From positions 1,426,001 through 1,490,000 of the forward strand of contig OZ006967.1 of the NCBI GenBank assembly GCA_963930955.1: a DNA stretch of 64,000 bases. The letters run 5' to 3'. Position numbers and translations under genes: made by a program. This stretch comes from Scatomonas sp963930955 (GTDB lineage: Bacteria > Bacillota > Clostridia > Lachnospirales > Lachnospiraceae). The notes beneath the pieces were generated by a model. That model was not told the DNA's origin. It was given only the letters and a program-made list of their open reading frames with translations, and ran no database searches. Positions 33,563 through 42,499 of this stretch are shown piece by piece (positions within the stretch are counted from its first letter, which is position 1; each line of letters begins with the position of its first letter).

Positions 33563-34258
33563 ATGGAAGCATACAAGCAGGAATTTATCGAGTTTATGGT
33601 GGAGAGCGATGTGCTGAAATTCGGGGAGTTTACCCTGAAAAGCGGGCGGAAATCTCCCTTTTTTATGAACGCGGGGGCCTATGTAACCGGGACGCAGCTG
33701 CGGAAACTGGGGCAGTATTATGCAAAAGCCATCCATGATCACTACGGTCTGGATTTTGACGTGCTTTTCGGACCGGCCTACAAAGGCATTCCCCTGTCTG
33801 TGGTAACGGCAGCGGCTATCAGCGAGCTGTACGGGGTGGACGTCCGTTACTGCTCCAACCGGAAAGAGGTAAAAGATCACGGAGATACAGGAATCCTTCT
33901 GGGCAGCAAACTGAAAGATGGAGACCGGGTGGTGATTATTGAAGATGTAACGACTTCCGGAAAATCCATTGAAGAGACTTTCCCGATCCTGAAAGCCCAG
34001 GCGGATGTGGAGATCAAAGGACTGATGGTATCCCTGAACCGAATGGAAAAAGGAACCGGGGAAAAGAGCGCCCTGGAAGAGATCCAGGAAAAGTACGGGT
34101 TCGAAGCGCATGCCATCGTTACCATGGGCGAAGTAGTGGAATACCTGTACAACAGACCCTGCCGGGGAAAGATCGTGATCGATGATTCCATGCGGGAAGC
34201 CATCAAGGCTTATTATGAGGTTTACGGAGCGGAAGCGATCCGGAAGGAACTGCTGTGA
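33563..34258 (+). CDS. pyrE: Orotate phosphoribosyltransferase
   Basis: A 231-residue transferase making orotidine monophosphate from orotate and PRPP. The PRPP-binding motif is VVIIEDVTTSGKSIEE near residue 120, with the flexible catalytic loop containing YCSNRKEVKDHG. The ribosome site is GCAGGAGGTTCTGAAAA. Last biosynthetic gene of the pyr operon; it overlaps the VanZ-like gene by 4 bp (GTGA). Confidence 0.97.
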   Translation: MEAYKQEFIEFMVESDVLKFGEFTLKSGRKSPFFMNAGAYVTGTQLRKLGQYYAKAIHDHYGLDFDVLFGPAYKGIPLSVVTAAAISELYGVDVRYCSNRKEVKDHGDTGILLGSKLKDGDRVVIIEDVTTSGKSIEETFPILKAQADVEIKGLMVSLNRMEKGTGEKSALEEIQEKYGFEAHAIVTMGEVVEYLYNRPCRGKIVIDDSMREAIKAYYEVYGAEAIRKELL

Positions 34259-34731
34259 CTCCTGAAAAAAAGAAATGGATACGCAGAATAGGCTGGATTT
34301 TGTTTCTGGTCTATTTGCTGCTGCTGATTTATTTCCTGTTTTTTGCGGAAGCATACGGGAGACAGCAGGGAGAAACAGGAGGGTACCGGTATAATCTGGT
34401 ACCCTTTCAGGAGATCCTCAGATTTTGGAATTACCGGCAGCAGCTGGGATTTACCGCAGCCTTCCTGAATCTGGCGGGGAATGTCATCGGCTTTATGCCC
34501 TTTGGCTTTTTGCTGCCGGTCATGAGCCGCCGGATGAGCCGCTTTTGGATTACAGTTCCCCTGGGATTTTTTTTGAGCCTGGGGGTGGAGACCATTCAGC
34601 TTTTCACCCGGGTTGGAAGCTTTGATGTGGATGACCTGATGCTGAATACTCTGGGCGCTCTGCTGGGGTATCTTCTGTTTTTGCTGCTGAACGGAATAAG
34701 GAGAAATTTGGACCATGGCAAAAAAGTATAA
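34255..34731 (+). CDS. VanZ-like family membrane protein
   Basis: A 158-residue protein with four predicted membrane helices. The motif NLVPFQEI and NLAGNVIGFMPFGFLLP, plus SFDVDDLMLNTLGALLGYLLF, define the VanZ-like family, which is associated with teicoplanin resistance in enterococci but is very common and mostly uncharacterised. The GTG start overlaps the pyrE stop. The 3' end overlaps the next gene by 17 bp. Confidence 0.9.
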   Translation: MTPEKKKWIRRIGWILFLVYLLLLIYFLFFAEAYGRQQGETGGYRYNLVPFQEILRFWNYRQQLGFTAAFLNLAGNVIGFMPFGFLLPVMSRRMSRFWITVPLGFFLSLGVETIQLFTRVGSFDVDDLMLNTLGALLGYLLFLLLNGIRRNLDHGKKV

Positions 34732-35032
34732 GTATTCTTTTACAAAAAAAACCGGAGATCGGGGAGGACGGGACGCAGCAGTGCTGGCGGCGGTTTCCCT
34801 GGGCCTGTTTTTGATCCTCTCCCTGGTATCTTTCGGGTTCGGCGGAAAGGGCAGCGCGGCGGTAGGCGGCATTGGCCTTTTTGCCATGCTTCTCTCTCTG
34901 TACGGCTGTTATGTAGGGTTTAAGAGTATCAGCCGCCAGAAGAGCCCTGCCAGATCCACCCTCATGGGAGCCATTGCCGCAGGAGTAGTCTTTATTTTAT
35001 GGCTGGCTCTGTTTCTGGTAGGAGTAAGCTGA
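34715..35032 (+). CDS. Small three-helix membrane protein, function unknown
   Basis: A 105-residue protein with a basic N-terminus (AKKYKYSFTKKTGDRGGRD) and three predicted membrane helices. It begins within the end of the VanZ-like gene and ends one base before the HD-domain gene. No catalytic motif is visible. It probably belongs to a Lachnospiraceae family of unknown function. Confidence 0.75.
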   Translation: MAKKYKYSFTKKTGDRGGRDAAVLAAVSLGLFLILSLVSFGFGGKGSAAVGGIGLFAMLLSLYGCYVGFKSISRQKSPARSTLMGAIAAGVVFILWLALFLVGVS

Positions 35033-35033
35033 G

Positions 35034-35636
35034 ATGAAAGCAGAAAGATTTGAAAAGCAGAAAGATTTTATTCTGGAAATTGATAAGGAAAAAAATATTT
35101 TCCGGCAGACCCATCTCTCCGGAGGCGGCCGCCGGGAAAACGACGCGGAACACGCCTGGCATATGGCGGTAATGGCATATCTCCTGCGGGAGTATGCCAA
35201 CGCGCCTATAGATCTGGCAAAGACCATGATGATGATCCTGATCCATGATGTGGTGGAGATTGACGCGGGAGATACCTATGCCTACGATGAAACGGGAAAG
35301 GCCACCCAGCGTCAGCGGGAAGAGGCGGCTGCGGAACGGATCTTCGGCCTGCTGCCGGAGGATCAGAGCCGGGAACTCAGGGAATTGTTTGAAGAGTTTG
35401 AAGCCTATGAAACGCCGGAGGCCAGATTCGCCCATACGCTGGATAATTTTCAGCCGGTGCTGCTGAATGATTCCAACGGAGGAGGAGACTGGCGGGAACA
35501 CGGAGTCCGCCGGGGCCAGATCGAAAAGCGCAATGCGAAAACAGGAACCGGTTCCCGGGAGATCTGGGAATACATGCAGAAGATTATTGAAAAAAATGTA
35601 AGGAAGGGGAATCTGCTGAGTGATAAGGAGGACTGA
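35034..35636 (+). CDS. HD-domain phosphohydrolase, YfbR/HDDC2-like
   Basis: A 200-residue metal-dependent hydrolase. The HD signature is visible as a first histidine in NDAEHAWHMAVMAY, the His-Asp pair in LIHDVVEIDAGDTYAYDE, and a distal aspartate in AHTLDNFQPVLLND. The group includes 5'-deoxynucleotidases, which fits its position behind pyrimidine genes. The exact substrate is unproven. Confidence 0.85.
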   Translation: MKAERFEKQKDFILEIDKEKNIFRQTHLSGGGRRENDAEHAWHMAVMAYLLREYANAPIDLAKTMMMILIHDVVEIDAGDTYAYDETGKATQRQREEAAAERIFGLLPEDQSRELRELFEEFEAYETPEARFAHTLDNFQPVLLNDSNGGGDWREHGVRRGQIEKRNAKTGTGSREIWEYMQKIIEKNVRKGNLLSDKED

Positions 35637-35640
35637 GGCC

Positions 35641-37686
35641 ATGGACAGAGAAGAGGAAGAGCGGTACGGACTGGCGCTGGAAAGGATCGGTCAGATTCAC
35701 GGAGAATATTCTGTCCCGGTGATCTTCCGGGACTTTTTTCAAAAAGAAGCGTCCTTTCTGATCCGCATGGATGCCCTGGCCGGCAAACTGGCGGCCGGCG
35801 AGTATGAAAACGCATCCCTGAAAGAGCTGGAACTGATCAATCACGGTCTGTACCGGGAAATTCTGCCGGAATCCTATGGGGAATGCTACGGAAATCCTTC
35901 CTACGCAGCTGCTATGCTGGGAGAAGATTACGGAATCTATTTCAGTTTCCTCTATGCAGAACTTCGGGGAATGATTGTATTTGCCTACGAAGGGCGAAAA
36001 CTGGACATGCTCCGGTGCATGGAACTGTTTCTGGAATGCTACCATATGTTTGAAGAGGAAGAACTTCCCTCCCCGGAAAACCTGCGGGATGCCCTTTATT
36101 GGTACGTCAGCGATTACTGCGGCGAAATGGTGGAATACAGGATCCGGGAACTGGTAGACCCTTCCCTGGATTTTGCCGCCCGGATCATTCTGGAAGCAGA
36201 TCTGAGTGATATCCGTTATCTATACCGGTTTGGAGAATATATTACAGAGAATGAGCGCAAGACGGCGGAATTTCTGGCGTCTCTGCCGGAGGAAGAGATC
36301 CGGGCTATGGCCAGGACCTACACCGAGGGATACCGGATAGGTTTTGAAGTAACGGGAAAGGACCTGTCCAAAAAGAAAACCGTTAACATTCGCTACTGTC
36401 TGGGCTTTGAGCGCATGGTACGGGAAGCCATCCGGCAGTTCCGGGATATGGGGCTGGAACCGGTGATCTACCGGTCGGCGGTCCATTCTATTAACAAAAG
36501 GCAGAATCTGCGGATCGGCTATTACGGAGCTGTTCCAAACAAGCAGTTTGAGTACGACCACCGGAACGACGCGGCGATTTATCTGGATGAAAATCTGGCG
36601 GCCCGGAAACTCCGGAGCCAGAAGGAAGCCTTTGAAAAGTATAAGGAACTGGCGGCGGGCCATGCCGGTCCGGCCTGCATCGAGGTTTTCGGGGAGATTC
36701 CATTTGTGCCGGAAAACAAAAAGACCGCCTGTTCCCTGACAGAGGAGCAGCAGAAACTCCGGGTCCGCATGGACAGTGAATCCGGCCAGATCACCAACCG
36801 GTATATAATCGGGGAGGAGCGGAGTTTTACGATTATCGCCTACCCGGTACCGGAGATCGGGGAGCAGTACCAGGAGATCTTTCGGGAAACGGTGAAGATC
36901 AATACTCTGGATTATAAAAAATATCAGAGGATCCAGCAGCTTCTTATTGACCGGCTGGATCAGGGAGTTTCCGTTCACATCGGAGGCCGGGCCGGCAACG
37001 AGACAGATCTGACTGTACGGCTGCACACCCTGAAGGATCCAGAGAAAGAGACGAACTTTGAAAACTGTGTGGCGGATGTGAACATTCCTGTGGGAGAAGT
37101 ATTTACCTCCCCGGTACTGTCCGGCACCAGCGGCCTGCTCCATGTGAAAAAAGTATATCTGGAGGGGCTGGAGTACCGGGATCTGAAGATCCGGGTGCAG
37201 GACGGTATGATCACGGAGTATTCCTGCGCCAACTTTGAAAAGGCGGAGGATAACCGGCAGTATATAGAAGAGAACATTCTTTTCCACCACCAGACCCTGC
37301 CTATGGGCGAATTTGCCATCGGCACCAATACCCGGGCTTATACCATGGCCAGGCAATACGGCATTGAGGACAAGCTGCCCATTCTTATCGCTGAGAAAAC
37401 AGGGCCGCATTTTGCCTTCGGCGATACCTGCTACAGCTGGCAGGAGGATACCAAGGTCTATAATCCCGACGGGAAGGAAATTATTGCCCGGGATAACGAG
37501 CGTTCTCTGCTGCGGAAGACGGATGTATCCCAGGCGTACTTCAACTGTCATACAGATGTGACCATTCCCTATGATGAACTGGGGCACATCCGGGTGCGCA
37601 CCGGGGAAGGAGAGGAGATTTCGATTATAGAAAACGGCCGTTTTGTGCCGGAGGGCACAGAAGAACTGAATCAGGCCCTGGAATAA
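35641..37686 (+). CDS. M29-family aminopeptidase with long N-terminal extension
   Basis: A 681-residue protein. The C-terminal 450 residues resemble the M29 (thermophilic) metallo-aminopeptidases: FENCVADVNIPVGEVFTSP, LPMGEFAIGTN, EKTGPHFAFGDTCYSW and FNCHTDVTIPYDELG supply the likely Glu, His and Asp metal ligands. The first 220 or so residues are helical and acidic with no recognised domain; M29 enzymes are normally about 400 residues. The start at 35641 is preferred to a GTG at 35620 because AAGGAGG sits between them. It ends the pyr-led gene run. Confidence 0.85.
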   Translation: MDREEEERYGLALERIGQIHGEYSVPVIFRDFFQKEASFLIRMDALAGKLAAGEYENASLKELELINHGLYREILPESYGECYGNPSYAAAMLGEDYGIYFSFLYAELRGMIVFAYEGRKLDMLRCMELFLECYHMFEEEELPSPENLRDALYWYVSDYCGEMVEYRIRELVDPSLDFAARIILEADLSDIRYLYRFGEYITENERKTAEFLASLPEEEIRAMARTYTEGYRIGFEVTGKDLSKKKTVNIRYCLGFERMVREAIRQFRDMGLEPVIYRSAVHSINKRQNLRIGYYGAVPNKQFEYDHRNDAAIYLDENLAARKLRSQKEAFEKYKELAAGHAGPACIEVFGEIPFVPENKKTACSLTEEQQKLRVRMDSESGQITNRYIIGEERSFTIIAYPVPEIGEQYQEIFRETVKINTLDYKKYQRIQQLLIDRLDQGVSVHIGGRAGNETDLTVRLHTLKDPEKETNFENCVADVNIPVGEVFTSPVLSGTSGLLHVKKVYLEGLEYRDLKIRVQDGMITEYSCANFEKAEDNRQYIEENILFHHQTLPMGEFAIGTNTRAYTMARQYGIEDKLPILIAEKTGPHFAFGDTCYSWQEDTKVYNPDGKEIIARDNERSLLRKTDVSQAYFNCHTDVTIPYDELGHIRVRTGEGEEISIIENGRFVPEGTEELNQALE

Positions 37687-37711
37687 AATGATCCGCCGGA
37701 GCAGAAAGCGG

Positions 37712-37740
37712 TTGACAAGGGCAAAGGGTATCAGTACAAT
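37712..37740 (+). promoter_or_regulatory. purE operon promoter
   Basis: TTGACA, 17-bp spacer, TACAAT, about 75 bp upstream of purE. Confidence 0.8.
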
Positions 37741-37770
37741 GCTTATAAGCAAATATAAAGTGATTTGCAC

Positions 37771-37796
37771 AACTTATTAATATAACTTATTAATAG
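37771..37796 (+). repeat. Tandem 13-bp repeat in the purE leader
   Basis: AACTTATTAATAT followed at once by AACTTATTAATAG, between the promoter and purE. It is AT rich and could be an operator in the early transcribed region. No purine riboswitch consensus is present. Confidence 0.55.
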
Positions 37797-37814
37797 TAAA
37801 AAGGAGAGAGAATT

Positions 37815-38321
37815 ATGGCTAAGGTTGGAATTGTTATGGGCAGCGACTCAGACATGCCGGTAATGGCGAAAGCCGCCGACATTCTGGAGAAGTTTGGGAT
37901 CGAGTATGAGATGACCATTATCTCTGCCCACCGGGAGCCGGAAGTATTTTTTGAGTACGCGAAGACCGCAGAGGAGAAGGGTTTTAAAGTGATCATTGCC
38001 GGAGCGGGCATGGCAGCTCATCTGCCGGGCATGTGCGCCGCCATCTTTCCCATGCCGGTGATAGGCATTCCCATGCACACCTCTTCTCTGGGAGGAAGGG
38101 ATTCTCTCTATTCTATTGTACAGATGCCCAGCGGCATTCCGGTAGCAACCGTGGCAATTAACGGCGGAGCCAATGCCGGCATTCTGGCAGCCAAGATCCT
38201 GGCTACCAGCGATCCGGAACTTCTGCAGAAGGTTAAGGATTACGCGGCGGAACTGAAAGACCAGGTGGTTGCCAAGGACGCGAAGCTTCAGCAGGTTGGT
38301 TATAAAAATTATACAAAATAA
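37815..38321 (+). CDS. purE: N5-carboxyaminoimidazole ribonucleotide mutase
   Basis: A 168-residue class I PurE. The N-terminal VGIVMGSDSDMPVM and SAHREPEVFFEYAK contain the phosphate-binding serines and the catalytic histidine, and IIAGAGMAAHLPGMCAA and MPSGIPVATVAINGGANAG complete the octamer active site. It moves the carboxyl group of N5-CAIR to make CAIR in purine synthesis. First of purE-M-N-D. Confidence 0.97.
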   Translation: MAKVGIVMGSDSDMPVMAKAADILEKFGIEYEMTIISAHREPEVFFEYAKTAEEKGFKVIIAGAGMAAHLPGMCAAIFPMPVIGIPMHTSSLGGRDSLYSIVQMPSGIPVATVAINGGANAGILAAKILATSDPELLQKVKDYAAELKDQVVAKDAKLQQVGYKNYTK

Positions 38322-38333
38322 ACGGAGGGACCT

Positions 38334-39359
38334 ATGGATTACAAGCATTCAGGCGTAGATATCGAAGCCGGTTACAAAGCGGTGGAACTGATGAAAAAGC
38401 ATGTGGCCAGAACGGCGCGGCCGGAGATCCTGGGAGGTCTGGGCGGTTTTTCCGGAGCCTTTTCCATGGACAAATTCAAAAACATGGAGCATCCCACACT
38501 GGTGTCCGGCACCGACGGAGTGGGAACCAAGCTGAAACTGGCGTTTCTTATGGATAAGCATGATACGGTAGGCATTGACTGTGTAGCCATGTGTGTCAAC
38601 GACATTGCCTGCGCAGGGGGAGAGCCTCTGTTTTTCCTGGACTACATAGCCTGCGGCAAAAATATCCCTGAACGGATCGCGGACATTGTCAGCGGCGTGG
38701 CGGAGGGCTGCGTCCAGGCGGGAGCCGCCCTGATCGGCGGAGAGACCGCAGAGATGCCGGGCTTTTATCCGGAGGACGAGTACGATCTTGCAGGCTTCGC
38801 CGTAGGCGTAGTGGATGAAAAAGATCTGATCACGGGAGCTTCCTTAAGTTCCGGGGATGTGCTCATCGGCATGGCCTCCTCCGGCGTTCACAGCAACGGA
38901 TTCTCCCTGGTCCGGAAGGTGTTTGAGATGTCCAGGGAGTCCCTGGAGACCTATTATGAAGAACTGGGCACTACCCTGGGTGAGGCGCTGCTGGCTCCCA
39001 CCAAGATTTATGTGAAGGCTCTGAAGAGCATGAAAGACGCCGGGGTTACTGTAAAGGCCTGCAGCCATATTACCGGCGGCGGCTTCTACGAAAATGTGCC
39101 CCGGATGCTGCGGGAGGATGTGGACGCCCTGATCCAGAAGAACAGTTATCCGGTACCGCCTATCTTCAAACTGCTGGCGGAAAAAGGCCAGGTGGAAGAA
39201 CAGGTGATGTACAATACCTACAACATGGGCATCGGCATGATCGTGGCTGTGAATCCTGAGGATGTGGATACCGCCATGCAGGCCATCCAGGCAGCAGGGG
39301 AGAAGCCCTATGTGATCGGACACATTGAGTCCGGCAAAAAAGAGGTACAGTTGATCTGA
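38334..39359 (+). CDS. purM: Phosphoribosylformylglycinamidine cyclo-ligase
   Basis: A 341-residue AIR synthetase. The ATP-binding signature LVSGTDGVGTKLKLAF is near residue 60, with CVNDIACAGGEPLFFLDYIA and ALIGGETAEMPGFY following, and GVHSNGFSLVRK and HITGGGFYENVPRML in the C-terminal half. Normal length. The ribosome site is ACGGAGGGACCT. It lies 12 bp after purE. Confidence 0.97.
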   Translation: MDYKHSGVDIEAGYKAVELMKKHVARTARPEILGGLGGFSGAFSMDKFKNMEHPTLVSGTDGVGTKLKLAFLMDKHDTVGIDCVAMCVNDIACAGGEPLFFLDYIACGKNIPERIADIVSGVAEGCVQAGAALIGGETAEMPGFYPEDEYDLAGFAVGVVDEKDLITGASLSSGDVLIGMASSGVHSNGFSLVRKVFEMSRESLETYYEELGTTLGEALLAPTKIYVKALKSMKDAGVTVKACSHITGGGFYENVPRMLREDVDALIQKNSYPVPPIFKLLAEKGQVEEQVMYNTYNMGIGMIVAVNPEDVDTAMQAIQAAGEKPYVIGHIESGKKEVQLI

Positions 39360-39370
39360 GAAAACGGCAG

Positions 39371-39410
39371 GCAGGCCTCCCCTTAAGAAAAAGGGGCGGG
39401 GCCTGCTTTC
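39371..39410 (+). terminator. Hairpin between purM and purN
   Basis: GCAGGCC (39371-39377) pairs with GGCCTGC (39400-39406), with partial pairing of the C-rich and G-rich inner sides and a weak TTTCT tail. It may attenuate or protect the mRNA within the operon rather than end it. Confidence 0.45.
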
Positions 39411-39431
39411 TATCATCAGGAGGAAAGAAAC

Positions 39432-40058
39432 ATGTTAAAGACAGCGGTACTGGTATCCGGCGGAGGCACCAATCTTCAGGCGATCCTGGACGCGGTGGAC
39501 GCGGGAAAGATCACCAATGCGGAGATCTCGCTGGTGATCAGCAACAATCCAGGGGCCTACGCTCTGGAACGGGCCCGGGCAAAAGGGGTGGAGGCAGTCT
39601 GTATTTCACCCAGAGAGTATGAGACACGGGAAGAATTCCATAAGGCCCTGCTGGAGAAACTTCAATCGGAGCAGGTGGATCTGATCGTACTGGCAGGTTT
39701 TCTGGTGGTAATTCCGGAGATGCTGGTGAAGGCCTATCCCAACCGGATCATTAACGTGCATCCTTCCCTGATCCCCTCCTTCTGCGGAACCGGCTACTAC
39801 GGGCTGAAGGTTCATGAAGGGGCATTGGCCAGGGGCGTAAAGGTCACGGGAGCCACCGTCCACTTCGTGGACGCAGGTACGGATACAGGACCCATTATCC
39901 TGCAGAAAGCGGTAGAGATCCAGGAGGGAGACACTCCGGAGATCCTTCAGCGCCGGGTCATGGAACAGGCGGAATGGGTGATCCTGCCCAAAGCCATTGA
40001 CCTGATCGCCAACGGAAAGGTAACGGTAACAGACGGCCTGGCACATATCAGCCAGTAA
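39432..40058 (+). CDS. purN: Phosphoribosylglycinamide formyltransferase
   Basis: A 208-residue folate-dependent GAR transformylase. The substrate loop VSGGGTNLQAIL is at the N-terminus, and the catalytic Asn-His-Asp set appears in INVHPSLIPSFCGTGYYGL and VHFVDAGTDTGPIILQ. Normal length. It is separated from purM by a hairpin and from purD by 23 bp. Confidence 0.97.
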   Translation: MLKTAVLVSGGGTNLQAILDAVDAGKITNAEISLVISNNPGAYALERARAKGVEAVCISPREYETREEFHKALLEKLQSEQVDLIVLAGFLVVIPEMLVKAYPNRIINVHPSLIPSFCGTGYYGLKVHEGALARGVKVTGATVHFVDAGTDTGPIILQKAVEIQEGDTPEILQRRVMEQAEWVILPKAIDLIANGKVTVTDGLAHISQ

Positions 40059-40081
40059 TAATCAGAAAAGAGGATATACAG

Positions 40082-41356
40082 ATGAAGATTTTGATCGTGG
40101 GAAGCGGCGGCAGAGAACACGCCATTGCATGGAAGATAAGCCAGAGCCCTCTGGCGGAGAAGATTTACTGCGCCCCCGGCAACGCCGGCATCGCGGAGGT
40201 GGCCGAGTGTGTAGACATAGGCGCCATGGAATTTGACAGACTGGCTTCTTTTGCGAAAGAGAAGGCCATCGACCTGACCATCATCGGCATGGACGATCCC
40301 CTGGTGGGAGGCATTGTGGACGTTTTTGAGGCCCAGGGCCTGCGGGTGTTCGGCCCCCGGAAAAACGCCGCCATCCTGGAGGGCTCCAAGGCCTTTTCCA
40401 AGGATCTTATGAAAAAGTACCATATCCCCACAGCTGCCTATGAGACCTTTGACGATCCCCGGAAGGCAGAGGAATATCTGAAGACGGCAAAATTTCCCAT
40501 TGTCCTTAAGGCCGACGGGCTGGCTCTGGGAAAAGGCGTGCTGATCTGCAATACTCTGGAGGAAGCCCTGGAGGGGGTAAAGACCATTATGCTGGACAAA
40601 AAGTTCGGCTCTGCAGGAAACCATATGGTCATCGAAGAGTTTATGACCGGACGGGAAGTCTCCGTGCTGTCCTTTGTGGACGGAAAGACCATTAAGACTA
40701 TGGCTTCCGCCCAGGACCATAAGCGGGCCAAGGACGGAGATCAGGGACTGAACACCGGCGGTATGGGCAATTTTTCTCCTACGCCTTTCTATACCAAAGA
40801 AGTGGACGACTTCTGCCAGAAATACATTTTCCAGCCCACCGTGGACGCTATGGCGGCAGAGGGACGGGAGTTTAAGGGCGTGATCTTTTTCGGGCTCATG
40901 CTTACCCCGGAAGGCCCCAAGGTACTGGAATACAATGCCCGTTTCGGGGATCCGGAAGCCCAGGTAGTCCTGCCCAGAATGGAGAACGATATGGTGGAGG
41001 TAGTGGAAGCCTGCATCGACGGCTGCTTGGATCAGATCGATCTGAAATTCAAGGAGGATGCGGCTGTGTGCGTGGTACTGGCCAGTGACGGCTATCCTGT
41101 CTCCTACGAAAAAGGTCTGCCTATCCGGGGACTGGAGAACTTTAAGGGTAAAGACGGCTACTACGTGTTCCACGCAGGAACCAAGTTCGGCCCGGAGGGC
41201 CAGGTGCTTACCAACGGAGGCAGAGTCCTGGGAGTTACCGCTCTGGGGAAAGATCTGAAAGAAGCCAGGAAGAACGCCTACGAGGCCGTGGACTGGGTAG
41301 ATTTCGACAACAAATACTACCGGCACGACATTGGAAAGGCCATTGACGAAGCATAA
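40082..41356 (+). CDS. purD: Phosphoribosylamine-glycine ligase
   Basis: A 424-residue ATP-grasp enzyme. The N-terminal KILIVGSGGREHAIAWKI, the ATP-grasp core (PIVLKADGLALGKGVLI, VIEEFMTGREVSVL) and the family motif EYNARFGDPEAQ are intact. It makes GAR for purine synthesis. Last pur gene of the run; purF, purL, purH and others are not in the window. Confidence 0.97.
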   Translation: MKILIVGSGGREHAIAWKISQSPLAEKIYCAPGNAGIAEVAECVDIGAMEFDRLASFAKEKAIDLTIIGMDDPLVGGIVDVFEAQGLRVFGPRKNAAILEGSKAFSKDLMKKYHIPTAAYETFDDPRKAEEYLKTAKFPIVLKADGLALGKGVLICNTLEEALEGVKTIMLDKKFGSAGNHMVIEEFMTGREVSVLSFVDGKTIKTMASAQDHKRAKDGDQGLNTGGMGNFSPTPFYTKEVDDFCQKYIFQPTVDAMAAEGREFKGVIFFGLMLTPEGPKVLEYNARFGDPEAQVVLPRMENDMVEVVEACIDGCLDQIDLKFKEDAAVCVVLASDGYPVSYEKGLPIRGLENFKGKDGYYVFHAGTKFGPEGQVLTNGGRVLGVTALGKDLKEARKNAYEAVDWVDFDNKYYRHDIGKAIDEA

Positions 41357-41400
41357 GCTGAAAAGGCTGTTCTCTGCATGCAGAGAAAGGAGGATGCAGG

Positions 41401-42375
41401 ATGCCGCTGCAGATCGTAAGAAATGATATTACAGAGATGAAAGTGGACGCCATTGTAAACGCCGCCAATTCTACCCTTCTGGGAGGCGGAGGCGTGGACG
41501 GCTGCATTCACCGGGCCGCAGGGCCGGCGCTGCTGGCGGAGTGCAGAACTCTTGGAGGCTGCGAGACCGGGAAGGCCAAGATCACGGGGGCAGGAAAGCT
41601 GCCCTGCCGGTATGTGATCCATGCAGTAGGCCCCCGCTGGAGAGGCGGAACCCAGGGGGAAAGGGAGAAATTAACTTCCTGCTACCGCACTTCCCTGGAA
41701 CTGGCAAGAGAACACCAATGTGAGAGCGTGGCCTTTCCCCTGATCTCCTCCGGTATTTACGGGTATCCAAAGGATCAGGCGCTGCAGGTGGCGGTGGAGG
41801 CCATCAGCGCCTTTCTTATGGAGCATGAGATGCAGGTTTTTCTGGTGATCTTTGACAGGAAGGCTTACCAGATCAGCAGCCGGCTTTTTGAGGATATTAC
41901 AGAATATATTGACGACCGTTACGCTGCGGCTCATACAGACCGCAGCCGCCGTCTGGAACAGCCGCTGTTTTTGGAAGGGGAACAGTTTCCGGCTTCTTAC
42001 AAAGCGGCAAGCCTTGAGGAGGCTCTGGCCCAAATCGATGAGAGCTTTTCGGAAATGCTGCTGCGGAAGATTGATGAGAAGGGCATGAAAGATCCGGAGT
42101 GTTATAAAAAAGCCAATATTGACCGGAAACTCTTTTCAAAGATCCGGGGAGACAGACTGTACAGGCCCAGCAAACCTACGGCAGCCGCCTTTGCCATAGC
42201 GCTGGAGCTTTCCCTGGAGGAGACCAGGGAATTGCTGGGAAAAGCCGGATTTGCCCTTTCCCGTTCCAGCAAATTTGATATAATCATTGAGTATTTTATT
42301 GAGCACGGAAATTATAATATCTTCGAGATCAATGAAGCGCTTTTTGCTTTCGATCAGAACCTGCTGGGAGGCTGA
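41401..42375 (+). CDS. Macro-domain protein with C-terminal helical (HTH-like) domain
   Basis: A 324-residue two-domain protein. Residues 1-165 are a macro domain of the MacroD/O-acetyl-ADP-ribose-deacetylase type: DAIVNAANSTLLGGGGVDG, IHRAAGP and PLISSGIYGYPKDQA match the ADP-ribose pocket. Residues 200-324 form a helical region (FSKIRGDRLYRPSKPTAAAF, LSLEETRELLGKAGF, DIIIEYFIEHGNYNIFEINE) that looks like a lambda-repressor-type helix-turn-helix. It probably removes ADP-ribose from proteins or metabolites. The next gene encodes a VWA protein. Ribosome site AAAGGAGGATGCAGG. Confidence 0.85.
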   Translation: MPLQIVRNDITEMKVDAIVNAANSTLLGGGGVDGCIHRAAGPALLAECRTLGGCETGKAKITGAGKLPCRYVIHAVGPRWRGGTQGEREKLTSCYRTSLELAREHQCESVAFPLISSGIYGYPKDQALQVAVEAISAFLMEHEMQVFLVIFDRKAYQISSRLFEDITEYIDDRYAAAHTDRSRRLEQPLFLEGEQFPASYKAASLEEALAQIDESFSEMLLRKIDEKGMKDPECYKKANIDRKLFSKIRGDRLYRPSKPTAAAFAIALELSLEETRELLGKAGFALSRSSKFDIIIEYFIEHGNYNIFEINEALFAFDQNLLGG

Positions 42376-42437
42376 AAAGCGGGAACCCGGATGAAATTGT
42401 CGCCTGCGGGGCGACCGGAAAAAAGAATCTCTGTTAT

Positions 42438-42474
42438 AAAATGTGGCTGTAAAGGAAAAACAGCCACATTTTTT
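42438..42474 (+). terminator. Intrinsic terminator after the macro-domain gene
   Basis: A 13-bp stem (AAAATGTGGCTGT at 42438-42450 with 42460-42472) followed by TTT. It would separate the macro-domain transcript from the VWA gene. Confidence 0.85.
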
Positions 42475-42499
42475 ATTCGAACAATAAGGAGGCAGAACC

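Noticed and set aside
37741..37814. Purine riboswitch before purE
   Set aside because: The conserved junction and loop sequences of the purine aptamer are absent; only a short AT-rich leader with a tandem repeat is present.
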